64,000 nt of DNA from Teratosphaeria epicoccoides. Lineage: Eukaryota > Ascomycota > Dothideomycetes > Mycosphaerellales > Teratosphaeriaceae. The notes under the pieces were generated by a model that worked only from the letters and a program-made list of their open reading frames with translations, had not been told where the DNA came from and made no database searches. Below, piece by piece: positions 10,298 through 20,689 of the stretch (its first letter is position 1; each line of letters begins with the position of its first letter). The DNA lies in assembly GCA_021401465.1 (NCBI GenBank), contig JADDMT010000029.1:248001-312000 (forward strand), written 5' to 3'. A program made the translations under genes and the position numbers.

Positions 10298-11311
10298 ATG
10301 TCGGTACGGAAGCGAAATGAGTATTTGGAAGGGGACGACAGTGACGAGGAAGTAGACAACAGATATGGCTCAGAAGAGGAAGGCAGAGCGGCTATTGGTG
10401 TCAGAGCGAGCAAGAAGCGCAAGACTGATGACGGGGATGAAAACGTAGAGTCGGAGGCCGAGAGCTTCCATAGCTTTGGGCAGAATGGTAGGATCCATGA
10501 GTCTAGAAAAGCAGGTCGAACACCCCAAGAAGCGGCGGATGGGGCTGCGGATATCGGGGACGATCTTGATGGGGAGGGTGAGCAAGGGAGAGGCGACGAG
10601 GATCTGAGTGATGCCGATTTATCTGGGCGGGATCCGCTCAAGAAGCTCAAAACGCCGAAGTCTGTCGCGGCAGCAGAAAAGGCCGCCAAAAAGAGCGGCG
10701 TGCTCTATATCTCACGAGTACCGCCATTCATGAAACCTCAAACACTTCGTCACTATCTCCAACCGCACGCACCGAAATATGACCTTGGTCGCATCTTCCT
10801 CACGCCTGAGGACCCCACGCAGCGGACATCTCGCCTCAAGCAAGGCGGCAACAAGAAAAAGTCCTACACGGACGGCTGGGTCGAGTTTGTCTCAAAGAAG
10901 GAAGCGAAAGCCGCTGCGGAGTGCCTGAACGGCGAGATCATGGGTGGAAAGAAGGGCAGCTTCTACTACGATGATATATGGAGCGTGAGGTATTTGAAGG
11001 GTTTCAAATGGAGAGATCTGACGGATCAGATTGCGAATGAGAATGCAGAGAGGGAAGCGAGGATGCGGGATGAGATCGGGAGGACGAGGAAGGAAAATAA
11101 GGCGTTTTTGGAGGATGTTCAGCGGGGAAAAGTGATGGCTGGGATGGAGAAGAAGGCGAAGGCGAGGGGAAGGGACGGCGGTGAGGTGAGGCCGGATGCC
11201 AAGTTCGCGCGGGAATTCAAGCAAAGGAAGGCGCAGGCGAAAGAGAAGATCGCGCAAGAGAATGGGCAGGGTGGGGAGGAGTTTAGAAGAGTACTTGGGA
11301 AGATATTCTGA
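10298..11311 (+). CDS. esf2: Pre-rRNA processing protein Esf2 (ABT1 family)
   Basis: This nucleolar RNA-binding protein of the small-subunit processome acts with U3 snoRNP and helicase Dbp8 in 18S rRNA maturation. The start at 10298 (MSVRKRNEY) is preferred over an in-frame upstream codon at 10250, because this N-terminus is typical of the family. It is a 337-residue single exon. An acidic, low-complexity first 130 residues lead to an RRM at about residues 135-240 (GVLYISRVPPFMKP, GRIFLTPED, DGWVEFVSKKEAK, FKWRDLTDQIANENA). A basic helical tail follows. Together with Dbp7, this puts two ribosome-assembly genes within 5.5 kb. Confidence 0.93.
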   Translation: MSVRKRNEYLEGDDSDEEVDNRYGSEEEGRAAIGVRASKKRKTDDGDENVESEAESFHSFGQNGRIHESRKAGRTPQEAADGAADIGDDLDGEGEQGRGDEDLSDADLSGRDPLKKLKTPKSVAAAEKAAKKSGVLYISRVPPFMKPQTLRHYLQPHAPKYDLGRIFLTPEDPTQRTSRLKQGGNKKKSYTDGWVEFVSKKEAKAAAECLNGEIMGGKKGSFYYDDIWSVRYLKGFKWRDLTDQIANENAEREARMRDEIGRTRKENKAFLEDVQRGKVMAGMEKKAKARGRDGGEVRPDAKFAREFKQRKAQAKEKIAQENGQGGEEFRRVLGKIF

Positions 11312-11904
11312 ATTCGCAATGCAATGCCATGGAGCAATCTGTGGGCTGTTGGAGGCTGCTTATGGCTTGAGCACATCGAACCAGCGGATATATGTGCTTG
11401 GCACGTGTGTTCGCTGACTCAAAGCTTTAATAGATAACACATGCATTAATGCGCGCACAGCAAAAGACCCGAAGAAGCATAGAATCCGCTCGGCTACACC
11501 CTTTGCGGTCCATTGGTCAAATCACAGATCGACATTCTGCATCCCAACTGTACGAAATGAAAGACGTCCGAAACGCTTGCCAACAGGTGGGTCAACTCGT
11601 CGCGAAACAAGGTGTGGCTGGTGATCAGCCGGATTGCCGCACAAAGAGGGTATTAGACGAGATGTTCAACACGTGGGCTAGGCGCTGATCGTCTCTGGCT
11701 GTGATATGATCATGAATAGAAGTGTCACGAGCGTTCTAGGAGGTAACGTTTTGGCCGAACAATGCGCGGCTATGGCAGTATAAGGCTTGCCGCCGACCTT
11801 ACCGATGATCATGCGTGAATATATTAGCATTGGAACGGCTACGTCTTCTGTTTTTCGCACGTACATCAACATCTAAACGCCCTCACCGTTAGGTGGGTAC
11901 AGCC
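11312..11904. other. Intergenic
   Basis: About 590 bp between ESF2 and the broken PLD-like gene. No gene or repeat was recognised. Confidence 0.6.
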
Positions 11905-13886
11905 ATGGCAAAGACTAGAAGATCCACGTCGACCAAAAAAACTCCGGCACACTCGACTAAAGCTGGTGTGCACAAAAACGCCGCGCCTAAGCGCAGCAGC
12001 CATCATGCTGCACAAGGCGGCGCGACGAGCAAAGGCAGTGACAAACCGAAGAAATCACATGCCGCAAATGGAGAAGTACACGCACTCACCAACGCGACGA
12101 ACACGGGTCCGCCACCTTTCATCGGCAAAGGCACCACCGATGCCGGGGCGAAGGCATGTGTCTGCTGGCGATGAACTGGAAGAATGGTCAACCACCAAAT
12201 GACTTCGTCGGCTTCGCCATCGAGTACATGCCCCCTGGCGGCAAAGCTTTCATTCAGCTTCAAAATCGCATCGCATTCCCCAGCAACGACGGACACGTCA
12301 ACGCCAATACCCTATCAAGCCGTTTGTCACCAGTCCAGAAGTTTCGATGGATCCACTTTCCGCAGACTATGGACACTCCAGGCACATTCATCTATCGTGT
12401 GACTCCTGTCTTCATGGATGACAGAAAGTGCTCAGCTATGGCCATTATCAGGAGGCTGATATTAGCCTGAAGGCCGAGACGTATCCCGGGGAGATCAACA
12501 TTGCTTTCACACGTGGCTTCATCTCGTCGCAAGCCTTTGTCGACAAATTCGGCACGGACGGAGGTGTGGACACTATCCTGCCTACAAGCTCAAATGCGGG
12601 TATAACGTTCACGCCAACGGATCCGAAGGCGCCCGAAGCGCTCGGGTGGATGGGTTTTGAGGTCAGGGAGGCCATTTTCAACGCTCTGGATGCTGCCGTA
12701 TTCGATACTAGTGCGCAAGTCCGGGTGGCTGCGTACGACTTTGATGATTCCGAGATTGTGGATCGTCTCGAGAGATTGGGTGATAGGCTCAAAATTATCA
12801 TCGACGACAGTGGGTCCCACAAGGCAGCCGACTCTTCTGAAACGAAGGCTGCTGCTATGTTAGCAAACTCTGCTGGAGCTGATCACGTGCAGCGTCAGCA
12901 TATGGGTGATTTGCAGCATAATAAGTCCATTGTGATCAATGGCGACAACCTCAAGATTGCTGTCGGAGGATCAGCCAACTTGTCCTGGAGAGGCCTTTAC
13001 GTACAGAACAATAATGCGGTCATCCTCTATGGAGACAATGCTGTGAAGCTGTTCGAAGATGCATTTGACGCCCTCTGGGCGAGCCCGAACAATGTCAGCG
13101 GTTTCGACAATACTCCAAATACGGGCTGGGAAGATCTTGGGTTACGACAACGTTCAAGCTCAAGTCACCTTCTCACCACACAGCAAGTCGAATGCCAAAC
13201 TTGCGGAGATTGGAAAAGCAACAGCAGGCGTAAAGTCGAGTCTGTTCTACTCCCTGGCCTTTCTCTACGAGACCAAGGGTGTGTTCCGGAATGCCATCGA
13301 GAAAGTCACGGCCGAGAAGAGGTCGGGCGTCTTCGTTTATGGAATCAGTGGCGTCTTCGTTTATGGAATCAGTGACAAGTCTGTCGGCGGTCTTGACGTG
13401 CAAGAGCCAAACGGAAACCCGGCTGTCGCCTACCCGGATGCCTTGGACGGAGACAATGTCCCCGAGCCCTTCAAAAAAGAGGCAACAGGCGGCTGCGGAG
13501 TACGTCTGCACCACAAGTTCGTGGTCCTCGACTTTGACACTCCAGACGCCACTGTGTACACCGGTTCCTACAACTTTTCTATTGCAGCCGACACCAAGAA
13601 TGCTGAGAATCTGTTTATGATCAAGGACCAGCGCATCGCTACTTCTTATGCAGTAGAGGCGTTGGCGATGTTTGATCACTACTCGTTTCGAGATCGGGAG
13701 GATGAGGGTAACAAGGGTGATCCGAAAAAGGATGCTGATGGGGACGGTAATCAGCCGATCGAGTTGCAGGAGCCGCCCGCGGCTGGTGGCAAGGCTTGGT
13801 GGGATCCTTATTGGACAAAACCTACAAAGGTGGAGGATAGGGAGTTGTTTGGGCAGTACGATGATCATGGCGGTCTCGCAATCTAA
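11905..13886 (+). pseudogene. Phospholipase D-like (HKD) protein, frameshifted
   Basis: The coding sequence runs through three frame changes with no credible introns. Frame 1 covers 11905 to about 12150. The second frame covers about 12156-12425 and the third about 12428-13145. The last frame runs to the stop at 13884-13886. The shifts fit a one-base loss near 12150-12170, a one-base loss near 12425 (AAGTG where AAGGTG would keep frame) and a one-base gain near 13145. Two PLD catalytic signatures survive: H-N-K...GGSANLS at about 12917-12990 and HHKFVV...GSYNFS at about 13510-13580. In between are ETYPGEINIAFTRGF and FSPHSKSNAKL, typical of secreted or bacterial-like PLD proteins. An exact 24-bp in-frame tandem duplication adds eight residues. 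An active allele in other strains, or sequencing indels, cannot be excluded. Confidence 0.8.
13326..13373 (+). repeat. Exact 24-bp tandem duplication inside PLD-like gene
   Basis: Two identical 24-bp units (13326-13349 and 13350-13373) encode the octapeptide GVFVYGIS twice. The second copy continues into DKSVGGLD, the expected family context. The perfect identity suggests a recent slippage event. Confidence 0.95.
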
Positions 13887-13923
13887 TCACAATTAGCAGA
13901 ACAACTAGAGATGATAGACAGAA

Positions 13924-15279
13924 ATGCAATACTCTAAGTGTTTATTGATCTTTGCGCTATTCTCTTTCGGGACACTCCTGGGGTCTATCAAGCTACGCGC
14001 CTGCCCTCTCGGGCTGCAAAGAATGCAGCGCTTCGTCAAATACTCAACCCTATCCAGCCCGACCATGCAGAGAGCCATCGAAGCATGGACGCGGCTACGG
14101 GGCTCAGGAGTACCAATCAATGACAATATTACTGCAGCCCTGAAGAAATTTGGAAAGTCCTATGTCATCCATGGCTGTATGGTCCTGCTACACTCCGAAG
14201 CCATCGAAATCCTATATCAATTTCACGACGATCTCTCCGACCTCTACATCCTGATCGTGGATAGACTCAAAGTGACTCACATCGCCACCACCCGGCCTAT
14301 ACCTCTGTACCAACAAGATGGGACTTCAGAAAATGAAGTGCGCTCGCCAACGAACTTCCTACCCCTCTATGGGGACTTTGGACCTGAGCCCACAGAGGCC
14401 TCGATACTCAGGCCAACGAAAGCGGACTTTGACAAAGCGTTCTGGGTCTCAGCAAAGCAGAATGGTATTCACCAAGTCTGGGCGCCGAGATATACGATGT
14501 TTTCCCGCGGCAACATTTCTGAGAAAGCGCGACTTCTAACTTTGCCGTCTGTTGTCTCAGCTGTCGGGGATGGAGAGCGAGATGGACGGAGTTGCGCAAC
14601 GGTGGACATGTATGCCGGTGTCGGGTATTTCACTTTCTCCTACCTCCGCGCCGGCGTGAGGAAAGTGCTTGCGTGGGACTTGAATCCTTGGAGTATCGAG
14701 GGACTGCAAAGGGGTGCAAAGGCGAATAAATGGGGAGTCGTGGTCATTAATAAAGATGAGGAGGTGAAGGTGGCGCTGGAGAAGGAGGATGTGAGGGTCG
14801 TGGCGTTCTGTGAAAGTAACGAGCGAGCTGCGGAAAGAATAGGAAGGGCAAGGGGAGTGATTTCGCCCATTCGACATGTCAATTGTGGGCTTTTGCCCAC
14901 GTCTCGAAGAAGCTGGGCAACTGCTGTGAAGGTCTTGGTCCCGGATTCTATGGGATGGCTACATGTGCACGAGAATTTTGCAGTCACCGAGGTTGATGTA
15001 AGGGCCGAGGAGGTCAGAGCAGAGGTCGAAAGACTCATCAACGAACTTGATCGTGGCATGAGCGGTGACTGTCGCAGGAAGCGAACGGTGACGGTTGAGC
15101 ATATCAACCATCTGAAGAGCTACGCTCCTGGTGTGATGCATTGTGTTGTAGACATTGCTATTGATGCGCGGTACTGGCCGCCTGTACATTGCTTCTCTTT
15201 TACTGATCACTCTGACCTGCTTTCGCTGGGTCGTTTATCATGGATTCGTGTTCACCGATTAAGCCAGCTCAAAACCTAG
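13924..15279 (+). CDS. trm12: tRNA wybutosine-synthesizing protein 2 (tRNA-Phe aminocarboxypropyltransferase)
   Basis: This protein transfers the aminocarboxypropyl group of S-adenosylmethionine onto the tricyclic base at G37 of tRNA-Phe during wybutosine synthesis. It has a class I methyltransferase-like fold. The frame codes for 451 residues if the first ATG is used. Starts at 14023 or 14065 (MQRAIEAW) would remove a hydrophobic N-terminus that the family does not need, so the true start is uncertain. Recognisable blocks are KAFWVSAKQNGIHQVWAPRYTMFSRGN, the SAM loop DMYAGVGYFTFSYL, AWDLNPWSIEGL, HVNCGLLPTS and WLHVHEN. Family proteins usually end soon after VKSYAPGV..., whereas this frame carries about 40 extra residues with no homology that I recognise. 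It begins only 37 bp after the PLD-like stop. Confidence 0.9.
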   Translation: MQYSKCLLIFALFSFGTLLGSIKLRACPLGLQRMQRFVKYSTLSSPTMQRAIEAWTRLRGSGVPINDNITAALKKFGKSYVIHGCMVLLHSEAIEILYQFHDDLSDLYILIVDRLKVTHIATTRPIPLYQQDGTSENEVRSPTNFLPLYGDFGPEPTEASILRPTKADFDKAFWVSAKQNGIHQVWAPRYTMFSRGNISEKARLLTLPSVVSAVGDGERDGRSCATVDMYAGVGYFTFSYLRAGVRKVLAWDLNPWSIEGLQRGAKANKWGVVVINKDEEVKVALEKEDVRVVAFCESNERAAERIGRARGVISPIRHVNCGLLPTSRRSWATAVKVLVPDSMGWLHVHENFAVTEVDVRAEEVRAEVERLINELDRGMSGDCRRKRTVTVEHINHLKSYAPGVMHCVVDIAIDARYWPPVHCFSFTDHSDLLSLGRLSWIRVHRLSQLKT

Positions 15280-15530
15280 ACACCATCCACATCGCGACCG
15301 CCACACACGTCCAAGCCAGCGTGCGGGAATGAGGTACATGCTGGTACCTGTCCGCCATCTGCCAAAAAGCAAACCAAGCCACGACCGACGCAGCTGCGTA
15401 GAACCCTCCCCTCGTGAACCCCAAGTGTTTTGGCTGCACGGCCGCCATCGTCATCTCCAATACATCCTCCTCATCACCCAACTGCCAGAATCCAGCATCC
15501 CCATCCATCAAGTGTCCCTCCAACCCCTCC

Positions 15531-16148
15531 TCAACCGCCCCTCCGAAACTTCGCGGGGATATTCTGCTCAACGATCGCCAACCGATCCATCTGCTCCTGC
15601 CTCTCCTGCTCAATCTCCATCTCCTCATGCTTCCGAAAATGTTCAATGTCCTCCGGATGATTCAAATCCTCCTCCCTCACCTCCCCATCGCCATGGTACT
15701 TTTCAAAATGATGGATCTCATACTCATACTCATCGTCCCCGTGATGACCCGGACCATAACCCAGATCCGGCAGCGCAAGCCCTTGCGCGCTGCCGATGGT
15801 ATATTCGGCGAAGGAAATGGTGCCGGAGAGGTCGCGGTCGAAGATAGTGATGACGCGGTGGATGGCTTCGTTTTTTTCTTGATCGGAAATGTGGGAGGTG
15901 GAGGGATCTCGGAGACCGTAGGTTTTGAGGAGGTCTTCAACGGTCCATTCGTTTGTGCTGTCGTAGTCGTGCAGATTGAAAAAGGAGGCGTCGTCGAAGG
16001 AGTTGATGTGATGCTCTTCCGCCATATGTTTTGTGGCCCAATTGGCATTTGGATCGATGGGTTGCTGGTCGTGCGAGCCGTGAGCGAGGGCGAGGGCGAA
16101 GAGGCCCGTCAAAGCCGTAAGTGTTCGTGGAATCATGTTTGCTGTCAT
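15531..16148 (-). CDS. EF-hand secretory-pathway protein, Ssp120-like
   Basis: This is a small calcium-binding protein predicted for the ER/Golgi lumen, resembling yeast Ssp120 and nucleobindin-type proteins. I start at 16148 (with a second ATG at 16136), because a signal peptide (MIPRTLTALTGLFALALA) follows at once; the longer upstream frame lacks one. Two EF-hand loops are visible: DYDSTNEWTVEDL and DRDLSGTISFAEY. A His/Glu-rich region and an acidic coiled-coil-like tail (HFRKHEEMEIEQERQEQMDR) follow, with the end at FRRGG. The length of 205 residues is near that of Ssp120 (234). It probably acts in cargo handling in the early secretory pathway, which is an inference from the family. Confidence 0.82.
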   Translation of the reverse strand: MTANMIPRTLTALTGLFALALAHGSHDQQPIDPNANWATKHMAEEHHINSFDDASFFNLHDYDSTNEWTVEDLLKTYGLRDPSTSHISDQEKNEAIHRVITIFDRDLSGTISFAEYTIGSAQGLALPDLGYGPGHHGDDEYEYEIHHFEKYHGDGEVREEDLNHPEDIEHFRKHEEMEIEQERQEQMDRLAIVEQNIPAKFRRGG

Positions 16149-16497
16149 GTGTGAAGACCAATAGGTGTTAGACTTTGAGATATTGATGGCACATGGGGCG
16201 CATGCCTGTCGCTTATTGGTCCGAGCGCCAACGCCGGTTTCGGAAGGCACATGCACATTCACATTCCCAGCGTTTGCAATTTTGGTTAGGACGGTCAATT
16301 TTAGAAGTTACAGTCAACTGCTCGTCGTTGGTCAATGGGCGATCAGCAGCCACGTCACTGGCATCCGGCCTCAATCAATTGGCTGCATCATGGGATCACG
16401 AAGATTGTTCTTTTGAAAATCACTCATGTATCCTTCAATCGCCATGCTGTGCAATCCCTGGCCTATAGCCTATATCGTTCCATTAAGTCTAGCCCTA
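16149..16497. other. Intergenic
   Basis: About 350 bp upstream of the EF-hand gene and downstream of the MFS gene. No gene is seen. Confidence 0.6.
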
Positions 16498-18207
16498 TTA
16501 TTCTGCCAACGTCCCTTTCTCTATCCTGCCCCTCTCAGGTTTCTCGTCGTCGTCACTTTCTGCCGCTAGCATCTCCAGATTCATTTCTGGGTCCGTGGCA
16601 TTAACCGCATTCTGATTATCGTGCCCATGCCGGTGCTGATGATGGTCCTTGTGATTTTCGCCTTTCTCGGCATCCACATGCTCACCCGACTGGACATTCT
16701 GCTCTGCTGGAGCTACTCCGCTCTGCGGCTCTGCGGACTTGCCATCTGCGCTATCTCGTGTCTTCTTCTTGATGCTCCATCCTCCATGCCAACCTATCCA
16801 ACCTTCCTCCCACGGTCCCCTAGCAAGTGTGATCAAAAGGGCTACTCCTACACTGCCCATGCTGTAGCTTCCGCTTGCGATCCAACCGCCTTTAGCGTAG
16901 AGGTGAGCACCTACGGATGTACCGACCAGCTGTCCAGCAAAAGTTGCTACCATGAAAGCTGTATTCACTCGATTCCTTGCTTTCGGCTCCACTGAGAAAA
17001 TGGCGGATCTGTTGGCAATTTGCGCTGTTTGCATGCCGAAATCGTTGAAGAAAGCCTGGAAAATCGGCCCTGCCACAGTGAAGGTGCCCGTATAAGTGCC
17101 CAGACTGATACCTAGAAGACACCAGAGCATGCCCAGTAGGACCGAAAAAGCAGGCACAAAACGATCGATAACTATCCTTGCATAAATCGGTCCACAAACC
17201 ATACTACCGATTCCCACAAGCGCAAAGAGCCCTATGACTACGGAGTCATAATAGTAGGGTGGTCCAGCCAACAGAAATGTCAACACCGTCCAAAAATTCG
17301 TGAATGTGGCCGATGTGAAGAAACTGATCAAACACGCCTGGACCAGCACTGGATGCTTGGTAAGCATCGGCAAGATCGACCAAAGCATCTTGAAGTATCG
17401 CAGTCCTTTCAAGCCTCCCTTGTTCGTGGCCGGGTAGTTTGGCATGAATAACCACAGAAGAATGAAAATAGCATATTGCAAGGCCACAGACAACCAGTAG
17501 ACATTTCTCCAGGAGGTGTACTGCGTCATTATACCAGAGAGTAGGCGTGCAATCAAGATGCCCAACATCAAGCCGGATGACACAATTGACAGTGCTGCCG
17601 CCCTTCGCTTTGGCGGAGCAAGGTCACCCACAAGAGGCAGCATCAACTGCGGTGTCACTGTGGACACGCCGGTCAGGTACTGAATCGCCGAAAAGACCTG
17701 TATCGACGACGTCGTTGCCAGCCCAATGCTCGTCGTAGCCGTGAAGAACACCAGACCAAGCACGAATGGTCTTCGTTCAACCGCGTCGCCAAGCGGACAC
17801 AGGAACAGCAGTCCAGTCGCATAGCCGGCCTGCGCCAAAGTAGGAATGTTCGACACGCGCACATACGGCACATGAAAGTCCTCGGCTAAAATGTTCAGAA
17901 TCGGATGATTGTAATACAGATTCGCAACCGTGAACGCTCCAGCAAAGCCGAACAGGACGTTCAACGCCATAGAGAATTGAGGCGGCCGCTCTGGGTCCCA
18001 TCGCATATTTGGTGGACACCATGTCAAGACATCGTATGTTCGACGCCATATCGATGGATGTTTCGCGCCCTCTGGCGTTTCCTGCTGCCCTTGTCCTTCG
18101 TTGCTCGAAGTGTCGCTATTCTCTAGCGCTTGACCTTTCGCATATTTGTAGTTGTCTCCGACATCGGTGCGTCTCTGCGCGTCATCTAGATTTGCTGCCA
18201 TTTCCAT
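16498..18207 (-). CDS. MFS transporter (proton-driven permease)
   Basis: This is a major facilitator superfamily permease of 569 residues in a single exon. A hydrophilic N-terminus of about 75 residues precedes transmembrane helices starting at FSMALNVLFGFAGAF. The motif A loop between TM2 and TM3 reads GDAVERRPFVLG. Around twelve hydrophobic segments can be counted up to VGVALLITLARG. The C-terminal 90 residues are cytosolic, acidic and histidine-rich (KDHHQHRHGH). The sequence is of the type found in fungi and bacteria annotated as generic MFS or YgaY-like drug exporters, and the substrate is unknown. The His/Asp-rich tail could bind metal, which is speculative. Confidence 0.88.
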   Translation of the reverse strand: MEMAANLDDAQRRTDVGDNYKYAKGQALENSDTSSNEGQGQQETPEGAKHPSIWRRTYDVLTWCPPNMRWDPERPPQFSMALNVLFGFAGAFTVANLYYNHPILNILAEDFHVPYVRVSNIPTLAQAGYATGLLFLCPLGDAVERRPFVLGLVFFTATTSIGLATTSSIQVFSAIQYLTGVSTVTPQLMLPLVGDLAPPKRRAAALSIVSSGLMLGILIARLLSGIMTQYTSWRNVYWLSVALQYAIFILLWLFMPNYPATNKGGLKGLRYFKMLWSILPMLTKHPVLVQACLISFFTSATFTNFWTVLTFLLAGPPYYYDSVVIGLFALVGIGSMVCGPIYARIVIDRFVPAFSVLLGMLWCLLGISLGTYTGTFTVAGPIFQAFFNDFGMQTAQIANRSAIFSVEPKARNRVNTAFMVATFAGQLVGTSVGAHLYAKGGWIASGSYSMGSVGVALLITLARGPWEEGWIGWHGGWSIKKKTRDSADGKSAEPQSGVAPAEQNVQSGEHVDAEKGENHKDHHQHRHGHDNQNAVNATDPEMNLEMLAAESDDDEKPERGRIEKGTLAE

Positions 18208-18653
18208 CGACGCTCAGCAGCTCGCGCGTTTCACAAAAGGATGGAGCAAAGCATATCGAAAAGACCTATATGAACATGCTAATGACGTGAAATTGCGAAA
18301 TAGAATAGGCACTGATTGTGCAGGTAAAGAAACGGGATCGACTGTCTGCATGTGCTTTATAGTTGAGCTACCGCCACGCAGGCCGATGCAACCGTCTTGC
18401 GTTCCAAGGTTGGTTGAATCCATGCTGATCGTTTGGAGACCAGTAGCTCCTTGATTGCCACCACTATGGCAGCACCTTCCAATAGACATTCTCATTCTGA
18501 GATTGACGGCGCCATATCGCCTATCTGCCGATCCGCGTGGTAGTGGCCCAATGAACTATCAAAAAGCATTCCGTCCAACTCAATCAAAGCATGCCATATA
18601 TTGTACCTCTCTCTGTTTCGAGTAAGTTCCCTTCAACCAAGCCTGACCAGATG
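18208..18653. other. Intergenic
   Basis: About 445 bp between two minus-strand genes. No supported feature. Confidence 0.6.
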
Positions 18654-20120
18654 TTATATGTAGGACCACTCCGAGTCCGAACTTTCAGCAGCGTCTACAC
18701 GGACGTCTGGGGCACTTGCAGGCTTTGTGCGAAGAGGAAGGGAGAGCATTTGCTGGCTATGCGTAACCTCAGAACGTCCAATGTTGATAATGGGATCGAT
18801 GTCTGGTTCGCTCTCAGCATCGCTCACTTTCACGCCTGACAGTGGAGAAATTATCTCAAACCCGTCATTCAAGCCGATGTTCCGATCGCTCATCGTCGCC
18901 TGCAGATCAGATGGTTCTCTGCTTCCGTGAATAACATGGAAGCCGTCCACATCGGACTCAGAATCATCTGTAACTGGATCTACAAATGGACTTCGCGGCC
19001 TCAACGCAAGTGACAGAGTGCTGTCCTGCTCATGTGGCCGAGCTCGCTTTCTCTTCCTGGCAAAGTCGTTACTAGCGTTGTCATGGTCCTCGTGTACGGA
19101 GTCCATGTAAAGAGGATCGTCGCGAACGACACGCGTTGGCTTGAGCTGAGCTGACCATTGAATGATGGCGCAGGCAACTAGAAATGGTCAGGAAATTGGC
19201 ATTTATGCAGTCAAGCTTTGCTCACCCTCATTGTCGATGTCACTGTTCATGCAAGTTTTGCAAAGTTGGCGGTGGAATTCAGTTGGCAACTTCTGGAAAT
19301 CCTCGTCATCTGCAAGACGATTGTGCAGGAAATTGGTCGTGCAATGGTTGACAATAGTATCAAGCAGGTCTTTGTGCTCGCGTAAGTGTTGGTAGATATA
19401 ACGAATGGCGGCGCAAAGTTCGATTGGTGTATTGGGAGAAGAGCATCCAAATTCGCATTGCTGCAGGATGTTCACATATGCCTGCGACCTCAGGTCCGGC
19501 ATGTCATACAGGTCGCCAAGCTCGTAAAGCTGAGAGTGAAGCAGCACGGACGAAGGCACATCCTGGATGTCGCCATTCGCAATTGATGCGACAGCATAAC
19601 TGCCAGTATACACATATCGGAGAAATGGATGCGCCGTGGCTGAGCCTAGCTTTTCGAGGTGCAATCTGAGGCCGGTGCTGCCCGGCTCGAAAGACGCTGC
19701 GAGTAATGGACATCTCTCATTGAAATATTGTGGACCGATGTCACGCAGGACTGACATAGATCCGTCAGCGCCAGGAAAGCTGATTGTCAAGTTGTCTCCA
19801 GCGCCAGCGAACAGAAAGGAGGTGTCGTGGGCAAGCCGCCTTTGAACGGACAGCGGATTCTCATGACACGATGGCTCCATGAGATTGTGCCGTGATTGAG
19901 GGTCATATTCATCTGCGCTCCTAAATATCTGCCCTCGCGTCTGCCGAGTCAATACCGGCCTAGGAGGTCCGATACCGAGTAGAGCTTCCAACTTACTGTA
20001 GTCTGAGTTCGAGGGTAGGGGCATGGAGGTGCTGCTGTCAGCTGGGGTGTTCGTTGATCGATACTTCCAGTGTCGCGATCGCCAATGGGCATCTCGAGGC
20101 TTGAAATAATCATTGGCCAT
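18654..20120 (-). CDS. BTB/POZ-like domain protein
   Basis: Two exons, 20120-19226 and 19177-18654, are joined over a 48-nt intron (GTGAGC donor, CTAG acceptor) and encode 472 residues. The junction reads DIDNE|VACAIIQW. The middle of exon 1 resembles a divergent BTB fold: LTISFPGADGSMSVLRDIGPQ, AASFEPGSTGLRL, HPFLRYVYTGSY and LYELGDLYDMPDLRSQAY. The last element is the typical helical region linking BTB to a BACK-like part. The second exon is disordered and acidic (SDSEWSYI end). There is no Kelch or zinc-finger partner domain. Fungal BTB proteins of this type are largely uncharacterised, and a role in Cul3 ubiquitin ligation is possible only by analogy. Confidence 0.78.
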
Positions 20121-20689
20121 GGTCTTGATGCTTGGGCGAATTTCTCGCAGTACTCATTCACCGTGGTAAAATAGCGCTGCGGAATTGGCGCGCTCGCATC
20201 AAATCTAATCGGTGGTGTATTGAATCCTGTTCATTTGGGGCGCAGTAAGCGATTCTGAATCTCAAGACTAACAAGAAATGGAGCTGATGAGTGAACTCAG
20301 ACGATCAGGCGCAGTCTCCAGAGGAGGCAGCCTGGCGTACCGCGTGTCTGAGAGGGGCATGTAGCTGTACTCGAGCTGAGCCACACCAGCGTAGAGGCAC
20401 CAGGTACGCCTGCTACCAATGTATCAAGGTCAAAATGAACCAAATATGAGTCCGTGGCGCTTCGACCTCAACACTGAAGCTTCACAGATGGATGTAGTAT
20501 TGTTAGCAGATTCAATTTTCAGGTTCAATACTGTCAATTCGTCGAGAATGATAGGTCAAGCCAGGAAAGTGGGTCGGTGCAGACGAGATCGCTTGAACTC
20601 CTCAGGGGCCAGCCTTCCTCGATAACACAACCACAACATTACATGTGTGTACCATCATTTCTCCTTGGCTCTCCATACGCCGCGACATT
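20121..20689. other. Intergenic, divergent promoter region
   Basis: About 570 bp between divergent starts of the BTB gene and the small membrane-protein gene. Nothing specific was recognised. Confidence 0.6.

Noticed and set aside
9631..10689. 434-codon minus-strand frame extending upstream over the ESF2 start
   Set aside because: Only the part from 10086 matches an F-box protein; the upstream piece is antisense to ESF2.
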